NCBI RefSeq assembly: GCF_022539505.1
Contig: NC_061508.1
Location: forward strand, 90,561,276 to 90,625,275
Direction: 5' to 3'
DNA: 64,000 bases
DNA from: Lolium rigidum
Lineage: Eukaryota > Streptophyta > Magnoliopsida > Poales > Poaceae
Under the pieces are notes generated by a model, which made no database searches, was not told the origin of the DNA, and worked only from the letters and a program-made list of their open reading frames with translations. The translations under genes were made by a program, and so were the position numbers. Positions 54,566-64,000 of the stretch are shown in pieces (the stretch's first letter is position 1; the number at the start of each line of letters is the position of its first letter).

Positions 54566-55038
54566 GAGGCCCCAACCTCCGCGCCGCTCTCATCATCTCG
54601 GCGGCGGAGGAGGAAGCGAAATGGCCGCAACTCCAAGCGGCCATTCGCACCTCCGTGATGGAGGAGGAGGCCAAACAGGCGATCAAGGACGCCGAGGCCT
54701 GGGAGTTGTTCGCCCAGGCCCGCGCGGCGCGGCTGCAGGAGGAGGCCAGGCTCCGGCGCGAGGAGCGGATGCGGCAGGAGGCCAGGCGCCGCGCGGATGA
54801 GGAGCGGCGCCAGAAGGCCAGGTGCCTCGCCTGGCAGGAGAGGGAGCAGCGCCTCAAGGAGGAGGCGCAGCTCCGTGCTGCTGCGTCGGAGCAGCGGGCG
54901 GCTCCGGACCCCCATTCCGCCTGGGAGGAGGCCCTGTGGTCTCCGTGGCCGGAGTCCCCGGTGCGGTCGAGCCATAATAGTGCCTCACCGCCCGGGGACG
55001 TCGTCGACGCCAACGCCGACGACGCCCACAGGGACTAG
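54566..55038 (+). pseudogene. Split coiled-coil ORF, 3' part
   Basis: This continues the ORF begun at 41311. The readable frame gives PNLRAALIISAAEEEAKWPQ, then a long Glu/Arg/Ala-rich helix (EARLRREERMRQEARRRADE, REQRLKEEAQLRAAASEQRA), likely coiled coil, and a Pro/Ser C-terminus with the stop at 55036-55038. It is one base out of frame with the 5' half. A TAG-free, GC-rich codon pattern with a long open frame suggests it was coding before CACTA-2 inserted. No known function. Confidence 0.55.
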
Positions 55039-55229
55039 GCGGCGCACCAGCGGCCACCGCGTCGTCGAGCAAACCCTAGCTTAGGGTTTTTTAATTTGTT
55101 TAAAATTTAAAGCCCATATAGAGGGCTTCTTTTGTTAGTTATTGCCCAAAATAGGGCTATGTACAAATTTGCCCAAACTAGGGCATATGCTTAATCAAAT
55201 ATCGTTTAAATTTACATTTTAAATTTCTT

Positions 55230-55398
55230 TTTTGTTTTTATTGGAATATACGTTGCGTCCGCGCGTTGGACGCAGCGTGCGACCTAAACGGGCACGCGGA
55301 CGCGGACCGCTGTCCGGGTGTCCGCTCGGTCGCCCAAACGGTCCAAAACGAACGGCCCAGCGCGTCCGTTTTGATCGCAGGGTTGGAGATGGCCTAGC
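55230..55398. mobile_element. Right end of a PIF/Harbinger-like element hosting the split ORF
   Basis: The stretch is rich in CGTCCGCG and GGACGCG motifs and ends, read inverted, AGGCCATCTCCAACCCTGCG. This resembles the ends of grass Harbinger-type elements with CATCTCCA. I could not find the left partner before 41311, so the element is truncated or unrecognised. Confidence 0.4.
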
Positions 55399-56930
55399 AT
55401 CCTAGCTCCGGTCGATGGTGCCCCTGCTCCTCCCCTTGTCGGTTGTCCCGGTACACTGTTTTTTCTAGACTGTGGGAGGAGCATATGGGGATGGGATAGA
55501 GATGAATATGATATGCGGACCCATTTAGTCAGTGAGGTAATAGATATTCTCGGCCGGGATCGATCATTTTCCGATCTGGCAAACAAGTCTACTTTTTTTT
55601 TTAGACCGGGATTAAATAATCACATACAAATGAAATGGCATGGATTTGGAGTTTGGAGTTCATTTCACCAAACCACTACGAATTCAAGGTTTCAAGTAGA
55701 CTTTATCCTTCGTTTTTGTAGCAAATCAGCTCGATGCACCTGCTGAACTGGTTGCTTTCTCCGAGATTCAGTCAGGGGCCATCGGTCCATCATTGGCTTG
55801 AGTAGCCGACTTGTCATGCGCAGGGCTGTCACCAAAAATTTGGGACCCCTGATGTGAAAGGAAAACATATAATTAAATTAAAGAATTCATATAACTAATC
55901 TAATTAAATTAAATTGTGATTCAATAATATAATGTTTCAGATAATGCTTAGAAATATAACAAAAGAAAATGAAAATTATAAGAAGAAAACGTGCGGGGCA
56001 ACTGGACATGCTATCTGATAACACTATTAGTCAACTTGCCCACACATTGATTGATAGAGCGCCCTTGTTGTTACTGCCGATCGTTGTCGCCTACTCTACC
56101 TGGTCTTTTTTTATTGACTCAAATTTAGTATAAAATTATACTAAATTCGAGTCAATTAAAAGAGATCGGAGGGATCACTTCTTACGATTTTGCCATCGTG
56201 AGTGTCGTGGATGACTTGGCATGCGGCAAAGAGTTTCATCAAGATGTAGGGCTAGGAGCTGGCAGTGAACCCCGCCTGCGAGGCTGCACTACACAACTAC
56301 ATCCTCGATGCCTAGGAGGGGCTAGAGGCGGACAGGACGATGCGCCACTCTGCCTCCTTGTTTCACTTCGGCCACGAGGAGTAGGACATTTCTAGGGTTT
56401 GATGATCCTTAGGTATGTGGGTATGCAAAAACAAAATTGATATGTAGTTGATGAACTATGAAGTATGTATGAAATATGATTTTTAATGTATTGCGCGGTT
56501 TTTTTTGTTTGTTTTAAGTTTCATTGTCCGAGTTGCTGTATATACCATCAGTTCAATTTTTGAGACCAAAATAGGAAACCTCAAACGTATTTTCCGGTTT
56601 CGGTTTGTGGTATCCGCTAGAGTTGGTCTTACTACATGTTAGGTTCGAAAAGTCAAAGCACCCATATAGGAAAACGAGTTCAGTTAAGTATTGGTCTCCA
56701 ACCGATAGTCAACCATTTGACTTGTGAACCCTATAATTACATAATTTTGTTCCCTGATATAAATAGTTTTGGCAAACTCAAAACAGTTTATATTATGGAA
56801 CGGATGTAGTAGTACTACACGCGCAAGTCCAGGCGAATCATGTTCTAATCTATTGCAACAAGTCTACGGAGTAGTTCACATGAACAAGCCGTACGTTTTG
56901 GTTTCTAACTAGCTCTGACTAAGTTAACCT
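55399..56930. other. Gene-free stretch with MITE traces
   Basis: No gene is recognised. A hairpin at 56115-56157 (TTGACTCAAATTTAGTATAA with its near-exact inverse), followed by AGATCGGAGGGATC, looks like the inner part and right end of a Stowaway MITE. A segment near 56643-56690 loosely resembles the duplicated backbone at 18105 and 34771. Confidence 0.5.
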
Positions 56931-56933
56931 CAA

Positions 56934-58203
56934 GTTCGAGAACTTTTGGGTTAGGATCCCCGGCTTCAAGGATGTCGTGCAACAAGCTTGGAATGAACCA
57001 TCCTCTCATGTCGAGTCATGCCAAGTGCTTTTTCATAAGCTTCGTCGCACGGGGAAGTGTTTATCCAAGTGGGGCCGTGGCCTTTTCTCCAACGGGAAGG
57101 TTTTGTTGCATGCCGCGCTTTTGGTGATCTTGCACTTTGATATGGCCCAAGAGAATAGGATGCTCACCAATGAGGAGATGAGGCTTAGGGCTCGGCTAAA
57201 AAGAAAGGTGATTGCTTTCTCGGTGGTTGAAAGAGCTAGAAAGAAGCAAAGCGCCCGTATTGCATATTTGAAAGAGGGCGATGCAAACACGAAGTTTTTC
57301 CACCTTCGGGTCAATGCGAGAAGGAGGAAAAACCACATCCATAGACTAAAGCTTAACAATGGGTGGATCACCGAGCATGTGGCCAAAGAGGAGATCATCC
57401 ATAACCACTTCAAGTCCACCATTGGGAGAGGGGAGCCAAGAATCAATGACTTCAATTGGGACACTTTACACTTCGATGACCCGGACTTGCATAGTCTTGG
57501 GGAACCTTTCACCGAGGAGGAGGTCCGGAACGCCATCAATCAAATGCCCGGGGACAAGGCGCCGGGGCCGGATGGGTTCACGGGCCTCTTTTTAGGAAGT
57601 GTTGGGACATCATCAAGGGCGACCTCATGAATGTCATACATCTTTTCGGGAGCCTACACGCCGAGAATTTCCATTGGCTCAACTCCGCCAACATTGTCTT
57701 GTTGCCTAAGAAGGACGGGGCGGAAGATATCACCGACTTTAGGCCAATAAGTTTGATCCATGCCGTTGCCAAGATCATCTCCAAAATGCTTGCGCTAAGG
57801 CTTGGCCCTCTCATGGATGAGCTTGTCTCCAATGCGCAAAGTGCGTTCATAAAGCGGAGAAGCATTCATGATAACTTCCTTTATGTCAAGAACCTTGCTA
57901 CAAGATTCCATAAAAGCAAAACTCCAGCCTTGCTCTTCAAGCTTGATATTAAGAAGGCATTCGATTCCGTTCGGTGGGAATACATTATTGACTTGCTTCA
58001 AAGGAGGGGTTTCCCTTGCCGCTTCCGTAATTGGATTGTGGCGCTTCTCAAAACCTCCACTTCTAGGGTGCTTCTCAATGGGATTGCCGGCACCCCCATT
58101 GTTCATGGCCGTGGGTTGCGCCAAGGTGACCCGCTCTCACCGCTCCTTTTCGTGATTGCCATTGATCCGCTCACGCAAATCCTTGAGCATGCCACCACTC
58201 TCG
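56934..58203 (+). pseudogene. LINE ORF2: reverse-transcriptase N-terminal half
   Basis: Readable from ENFWVRIPGFKDVVQQAW through KKQSARIAYLKEGDANTKFF. The reverse-transcriptase motifs follow: PGDKAPGPDGFTG (about 57550-57590), NSANIVLLPKKDGAEDITDF, DFRPISLIHAVAKIISKMLA, QSAFIKRRSIHDNF, LFKLDIKKAFDSVRWEYI and GLRQGDPLSPLLFVIAIDPL (about 58115-58175). One base is missing near 57590, shifting the frame. The endonuclease half is absent (5' truncation). The catalytic YADD box is missing because a copia element inserts at 58204. Confidence 0.92.
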
Positions 58204-59999
58204 TGTAGGATAACGTTGCATAGAAAACAAAAAATTTCCTACCGCGAACACGCAATCCAAGCCAAGATGCAATCTAGAAGATGGTAGCAACGAGGGGGTA
58301 TCGAGTCTCACCCTTGAAGAGATTCCAAAGCCTACAAGATGAGGCTCTTGTTGCTGCGGTAGACGTTCACTTGCCGCTTGCAAAAGCGCGTAGAAGATCT
58401 TGATCACGATCGCTTCCGGCGCCACGAACGGGCGGCACCTCCGTACTCGGTCACACGTTCGGTTGTTGATGAAGACGACGTCCACCTCCCCGTTCCGGCG
58501 GGCAGCGGAAGTAGTAGCTCCTCTTGAATCCGACAGCACGACGGCGTGGTGTCGGTGGTGGTGGAGAAATCCGGCGGAGTTTCGCTTAAGCGTGCGGGAT
58601 GTGGTGGAGGAGAGAGACCGCTAGGGTTTGGGGAGAGAGAGGGGTTGGGCGCCGGCCCTCTAAGGGGTGCGGCCAAGGCTGAGGCTTGAAGTGGTCAGCC
58701 CCCTCTCCTATGCCCCTCATTATATAGGTGGAAGCACCAAGAGTTCTAGTCCAAGTCTTCGAATAAGACCCCAACACTAAAACCTCCATATGTGGGAAAC
58801 CTACTCAAGGAGGGAGTCCTACCCAAGGTGGGACTCCCACCTTTCCTTGAGGTGGGTTGGCCGGCCACCCTAGGGAGTCCACCTTGGACTCCTCCCCTTT
58901 AGGGTTGGCTGGTTATGCAAGGTGGAGTCCCTCCGGGACTCTACTTTCCATGGTGATTTCTTCCGGACTTTTCTAGAACCTTCTAGAACCTGCCATAAAT
59001 GCACCGGATCATTTCCAAACTTGGAATATGACTTCCTATATATGAATCTTATTCTCCGGACCATTCCGGAACTCCTCGTGATGTCCGGGATCTCATCCGG
59101 GACTCCGAACAAATATTCGAACTCCATTCCATATTCAAGTTCTACCATTTCAACATCCAACTTTAAGTGTGTCACCCTACGGTTCGTGAACTATGCGGAC
59201 ATGGTTGAGTACTTACTCCGACCAATAACCAATAGCGGGATCTGGAGATCCATAATGGCTCCCACATATTCAACGATGACTTTAGTGATCGAATGAACCA
59301 TTCACATACGATACCAATTCCCTTTGTCACGCGATATTTTACTTGTCCGAGGTTTGATCTTCGGTATCACTCTATACCTTGTTCAACCTCGTCTCCAGAC
59401 AAGTACTCTTTACTCGTACCGTGGTATGTGGTCTCTTATGAACTCATTCATATGCTTGCAAGACATTAGACGACATTCCACCGAGAGGGCCCGGAGTATA
59501 TCTATCCGTCATCGGGATGGACAAATCCCACTTGTTGATCCATATGCCTCAACTCATACTTTCCGGATACTTAATCCCACCTTTATAACCACCCATTTAC
59601 GCAGTGGCGTTTGGTGTAATCAAAGTACCTTTCCGGCATAAGTGATTTACATGATCTCATGGTCATAAGGACTAGGTAACTATGTATCGAAAGCTTATAG
59701 CAAATAACTTAATGACGAGATCTTATGCTACGCTTAATTGGGTGTGTCCATTACATCATTCATACAATGATATAACCTTGTTATTAATAACATCCAATGT
59801 TCATGATTATGAAACTAATCATCCATTAATCAACAAGCTAGTTAAGAGGCATACTAGGGACTTCTTTGTTGTCTACATATCACACATGTACTAATGTTTC
59901 GGTTAATACAATTATAGCATGATATATAAACATTTATCATAAACATAAAGATATAAATAATAACCACTTTATTATTGCCTCTAGGGCATATCTCCTTCA
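58204..59999 (-). repeat. 3' LTR of the copia element
   Basis: On the minus strand it begins TGAAGGAGATATGCCCTAG and ends TATGCAACGTTATCCTACA, about 1.8 kb. Open frames inside (for example 58922-59296 and 59324-59641 on the plus strand) are LTR sequence. Confidence 0.9.
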
Positions 60000-60014
60000 G
60001 TCTCCCACTTGCAC
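60000..60014 (-). other. Polypurine tract of the copia element
   Basis: On the minus strand GTGCAAGTGGGAGAC lies directly before the LTR start. This is the usual tract in this copia group. Confidence 0.75.
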
Positions 60015-60099
60015 TAGAGTCAATAATCTAGTTTACATTTGTAAAGATATAACACCTTGGTCTTCCGGTGCTTTATCATGTTTTGCTCACAGGAGAGGT

Positions 60100-63000
60100 T
60101 TTAGTCAACGGATCTGACTTGCTCAGAAACGTGTGTATTTTGTAATTCATTTGCGTCTCAACGCATCACTCATTTCCAAATGAGTCAGCATTAAATATGT
60201 TTGGTCTTCTGGTGGAACCTTAATTCCGCGGTCCGAAATATGTCACTAATATTGTCACACACAATATAGCTTCAAAGTTCTGACTCTGTCGGAACTACAC
60301 CAAGTTCTCAAAGAACCTCTTGACTTAACATCCTTTGTCATTGTCAAAACAATGACATACTCTTCCTTCTTTTGTAGAATCCGTCACAATATTTAGAACT
60401 CTTCTAAATCTAGCATAAACAACTTCTAGCTCATTGTGCTACCTTTTAAACAACACTTAGTCTAATTTGAGATTGAAATTATATTTTATATGTGACAAAA
60501 CCAATATCGGTGTAACACCTTACAGCGATTTGTTTATCATTTCCTCATACAAAACTATATATATATATCCTTAGTTCTTCTAAAGTACTCAAGGATATTC
60601 TTACTGTTTGTCCAATGATCATCACATCAATCATTTTGGTATATGCTTCTAACATTTTAGAGCACAGGACATCTGATTGTGTACATATTAATTGTGATCT
60701 AAAATCACTCATGTGTTTTTACTCATTGAGTGTCAGATACACTCAAGTCTTGTTAAAACTTAACATGACAAGAACATTTTCTTAATATTTATATATTGAA
60801 CTACTTCAATATCCATTCTATGTACTTTGACTTAAACTTATTATGTGTTTCAATCTATCTTCATAGATCTTGACACTAAATATGTTTCAGTCCATATTCT
60901 TTCATTGAAATTAATTTCTCAATGAAACCTTTTAATCAAGTATATAATTACATCATTTATAACCAACTATATGTCACCTACATAAAGTATTATAAATATG
61001 TCTCGAGCGCTCCCACTTAATTTCTTGCAAATGCAAGCCTCTTCATTGTCTCTTGATGAAATCAAAAACTCTTTGACTATTTCATCTGGTGAAGATTCCA
61101 ACTCCGCGATACTCACTTCATCCAATTGAAGTTTGTATACCTATCTAGTATTCTACGGACGAGGCAAAACTCTTGGTTGTATTTTGTATACACCTTTAAT
61201 ACATACTTCGATAAGTAATGTATTTTGCCATCCTACTAGCATATCTCATAAAAGAAATATGTAGTGATTACTAGAATAATCCACATAGACTATAAGCATT
61301 GCTACGGAAGATCTAATCTTATCGTAGTCAACTCTTTGAACTTTGTCGTAAACAATTTTTCGACAAGTCGAGCTCTTTCAAGGATATTTCATCCAAGTCT
61401 ATAGATCCATTTGCTTTCAAAAAGTATTCATCTATTATGGATTTCATGACGCATGGCCATTTTAACGGAGTCAGGGCCCATCATAACTTCTTTGTTTGTA
61501 GTTGGTTTATCATTGTTCAAAATCAATCCTTTGTTCACAAATCATTTATTTGATCACAAAGTAAACCATACCTACAAGGTTCAATATGTACTTCGATCTC
61601 CATGGCTAAAACACTTTGTAGTCATGGGAGCCATGATACGTCGTGGCCGCTTCCGAAACAAATTCCGATGATGCGCTACTACGATCATTATGCTCGGGTT
61701 CATAAACCTTATCAAATTATATTGTCCTCCCACTCAAATACTTCACTAGAAACAATTTCTCGGAAATAAGAAACATTGACAAACACTTTTGTCTTTGTCT
61801 CGTGGGAAGAATTCCCAATCAAATCTACGGGATAACCAACAAAGACATTCATCCGATTTTGGTTGTAAACTTATTTACTTATGCTATGCATACCAAAATT
61901 TAAGAAAAGACTATCGGGGTTCATACCCATGCCATAACTCGTATGGTGTCATTTCAACGGATCATGATGATGCTCTATTCGAGTGTAAAAGCGGTAGTCA
62001 CTAAAGCATAATCCACAAAAATATAATGGCGTCAATATCTTATCTCATCATTGATCCAACAAGGTTTGGATACATCTCTTGGATACTTCATCATCACTAT
62101 GATACTCCAAGAAACGTGAGTGGTAGAACAATTTCATAACTCTCTTAGATGTTCGCTAAAACTCGTAATTCAAATATTTCCACCATGATCCAATCATAGA
62201 TATTTGATTTTTCTATTACGATGATTTCCACTTCATGCTGAAATTTATTTGAATCCATTCAAATGTTTCAAACTTCTTCCTTATTGAATATATCCACATA
62301 TATACTCAATTTATTGTTGGAAGTTTTCATGAAGTAGAAGAATCTCCCGCACACAACTATGCCCAGTGAACCACATATATCATTATGTATGTTTTCACTA
62401 AGTTAGTTTCCCGTTCAACTCTCGGCCTATGAACGGTATTTCAGTCATTACTTTTTAGAAAAGATTTTGCAAGCGCCAAACGATTCAAAAAATCAAATGC
62501 CTCCAAAAATCCATTTGCATGGAGTTCCTTCATGCGTTCCTTTCTAACATGACCTAAATGGCGGTTCCACAAATAAGTGGAATTCAAATCATTTGCCTTA
62601 TGGCATTTTAGCGTCAGTATTATGTGTGTGTGTTTCACCATTAAGATTTATAATAACTTTTCCATCGTACATGGAGTAATGTCATAATTTGAACAACTCA
62701 TTGTTTTTATTTGACCAGAGCAAAATAACAATTTATTAAGCTCTTTATTATAAATTCTAAGGGTTAGGTAGAATGCCAACGACAAACATAATAACACTTT
62801 ATTTTGTTCCAGACGTGCATTATTACCATATTCCTTATCAGTCACTTAGGCCATAGTATTCTTGTATTGCGTTGTTTTTGTATGACACTTCATACCAACC
62901 AATATAGTACTTATACCCAAGAATTTGATAGTGTGACTTAACTAGGAATACAACCATAACATGTATATCATTTATATACACCTGAGCTAGACTTTCTAGT

Positions 63001-63840
63001 CTTTTCTTTTCTTTTTGCCAAAATATCTTTTGCAGTTTATCTTTTAGCTTTCCTCATTATTCAGAAAAACACTTTAACATTATTAACTTCTAGGTTTGTT
63101 GGTCAAATACCAATAACCTTGAGGTTCTTACTTTAAGTTGATCATCATATGACAAGTGTTTCAGATTTCACTATTAGTAACTTTGTAATATGATGAACAA
63201 TTTCACTCATAATTTTATCCATTATATCATGACGACTTTCCGAGACCATGTATGTACATGCTAGGCTCGTAAAGTTTTAACCTTGGTATTCGCATGTGCA
63301 AATCTGGCTTGCACCCGTTGTATGCACACGTAGAATCTATCACACCCGATCATCACGTGATGCTTCGAAACGACGAGTCTTAGCAACGGTGCATACTAAG
63401 GATGATAACTTCATGGATATGCGAATATTATTAGTGCCCCAATAGTTGGAGGATTGGGACGCCTTGCGTCTTCAACCTTCGTACAATCCCATAAAACTTA
63501 TGAGTTTATGTAGTCTCACCAAATTATATTCTATCATCTTGCAATAAGGTCTTAGATATCATATATATCTCATACCTTGATTATTTCGAAAACTAAATTT
63601 TCAGCTCCTTACTTTTCAAACAGATTTGAACTTCAAGTTCCATGGAGACAAGATAACTTTAGGTACTAATTGAAACCATAGCTCTCTGAATCAACAATGT
63701 GAGGTTTACTAAAAGTTTGCAATAGGATTTAATCATTTCTTGATTCTTTTAACAATACGGTACCAATCCGTAAAGTTTCTTGTCAGATTTTAACGATATT
63801 TCTATCTCAATAACAAGACTAGCGCATGGTAGAAAACGGA
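60100..63840 (-). pseudogene. Degenerate copia gag-pol
   Basis: Traces run right to left. The gag start region is near 63.84-63.7 kb (DEKLYGLVPY-like, here SDKKLYGLVPY). A gag/untranslated-type segment follows near 63.3-63.5 kb. The GAG-pre-integrase motif STYLWNRHLGHVRKERMKEL lies at about 62.53-62.6 kb. Reverse-transcriptase traces lie near 60.95-61.1 kb, where SRDNEEACICKKLSGSAR and FIILYVGDI correspond to the YVDDI region with the first Asp changed to Gly. Frames are broken throughout and no continuous ORF exceeds about 70 codons. Integrase (61.5-62.3 kb) and RNase H (60.1-60.8 kb) are placed by order only. Confidence 0.7.
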
Positions 63841-64000
63841 TGCCAATACTACAAAATTAATTCAAAATACTACTCAGACTATGTTTATGATAATTAGTTC
63901 ATGTTTTAATCTAATTACTAATGAACTCCCACTTAATACAACATCCCTCATAGTTGTTAAGTGGTACACGATCCAAATCCACTCCACCAAAACCGATCAT

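Larger units (their letters stand above)
58204..64000 (-). mobile_element. Ty1/copia retrotransposon, runs off the window
   Basis: The 3' LTR lies at 58204-59999, followed rightwards by a polypurine tract and a degenerate gag-pol interior, all on the minus strand. The gag start region is near 63.83 kb and the 5' LTR should lie just beyond 64.0 kb. Insertion is within the LINE reverse transcriptase; the left flank TCTCG (58199-58203) would be the target duplication. The interior is decayed by stops and frameshifts, so the copy is dead. The LTR start GAAGGAGATATGCCCTAGAG resembles the Angela/BARE group. Confidence 0.88.

Noticed and set aside
56198..56395. Small plus-strand ORF of 65 codons
   Set aside because: No family signature, no supporting promoter or polyadenylation signal; similar frames occur by chance throughout the window.

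Overview
The window looks like intergenic DNA from a large grass genome, most likely a Pooideae cereal of the wheat, barley, rye or oat type. The evidence is the set of repeats: two complete CACTA (En/Spm) transposons, an Au-type SINE, Triticeae-style LINEs, a copia element whose LTR resembles the Angela/BARE group, a non-autonomous Athila-like LTR element, and small PIF/Harbinger, Stowaway and hAT-like MITEs. I see no intact single-copy host gene. Almost all coding sequence belongs to mobile elements and is broken by frameshifts and stops.

Layout. 0.8-2.7 kb holds two diverged copies of an unidentified block; the second is split by CACTA-1 (2682-14161, TSD CCA). CACTA-1 carries a broken TNP2 gene, two foldback repeats, a broken small gene with its own TATA box, and a multi-exon TNPA/ULP1-type gene with recognisable protease residues. 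14.7-18.3 kb is one copy of an old segmental duplication and holds a 1.36-kb Mutator-like element (9-bp TSD AATCGAAAA) and a LINE remnant. 18.5-19.6 kb has two tandem duplications. 19889-28147 is a second Mutator-like element. An Athila-like LTR element (20770-27436, TSD CGCCG) sits inside it, and a Helitron (28151-30211) landed in its right target-site duplication. 30.9-31.5 kb is a 66-bp coding-like minisatellite. 32.4-36.7 kb is the second copy of the segmental duplication and holds two PIF/Harbinger-type elements with related broken ORFs. 36.9-41.1 kb contains an Au SINE, a diverged tandem duplication and several MITEs. CACTA-2 (41503-54565, TSD GAG) splits a coiled-coil ORF. It carries TNP2, a TNPA/ULP1-like gene that appears to have lost protease residues, and a small ORF joining an RNase H1-type hybrid-binding domain to a membrane tail. 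56.9-58.2 kb is a LINE reverse transcriptase cut by a copia element that runs off the window end.

The most interesting points are these. (1) The hybrid-binding-domain plus membrane-tail ORF in CACTA-2. (2) One plant ORF family appears three times, in broken form, in three different elements. (3) Both CACTAs carry a cluster of subterminal-type palindromes just upstream of the second gene's GC-rich leader. (4) Paired foldbacks in CACTA-1 differ by matching changes on both arms. (5) The nested insertions can be ordered exactly from target-site duplications and paralogous empty sites.

All calls come from reading the sequence and from remembered family features. No database search or alignment program was run, so family names and percent similarities are estimates.
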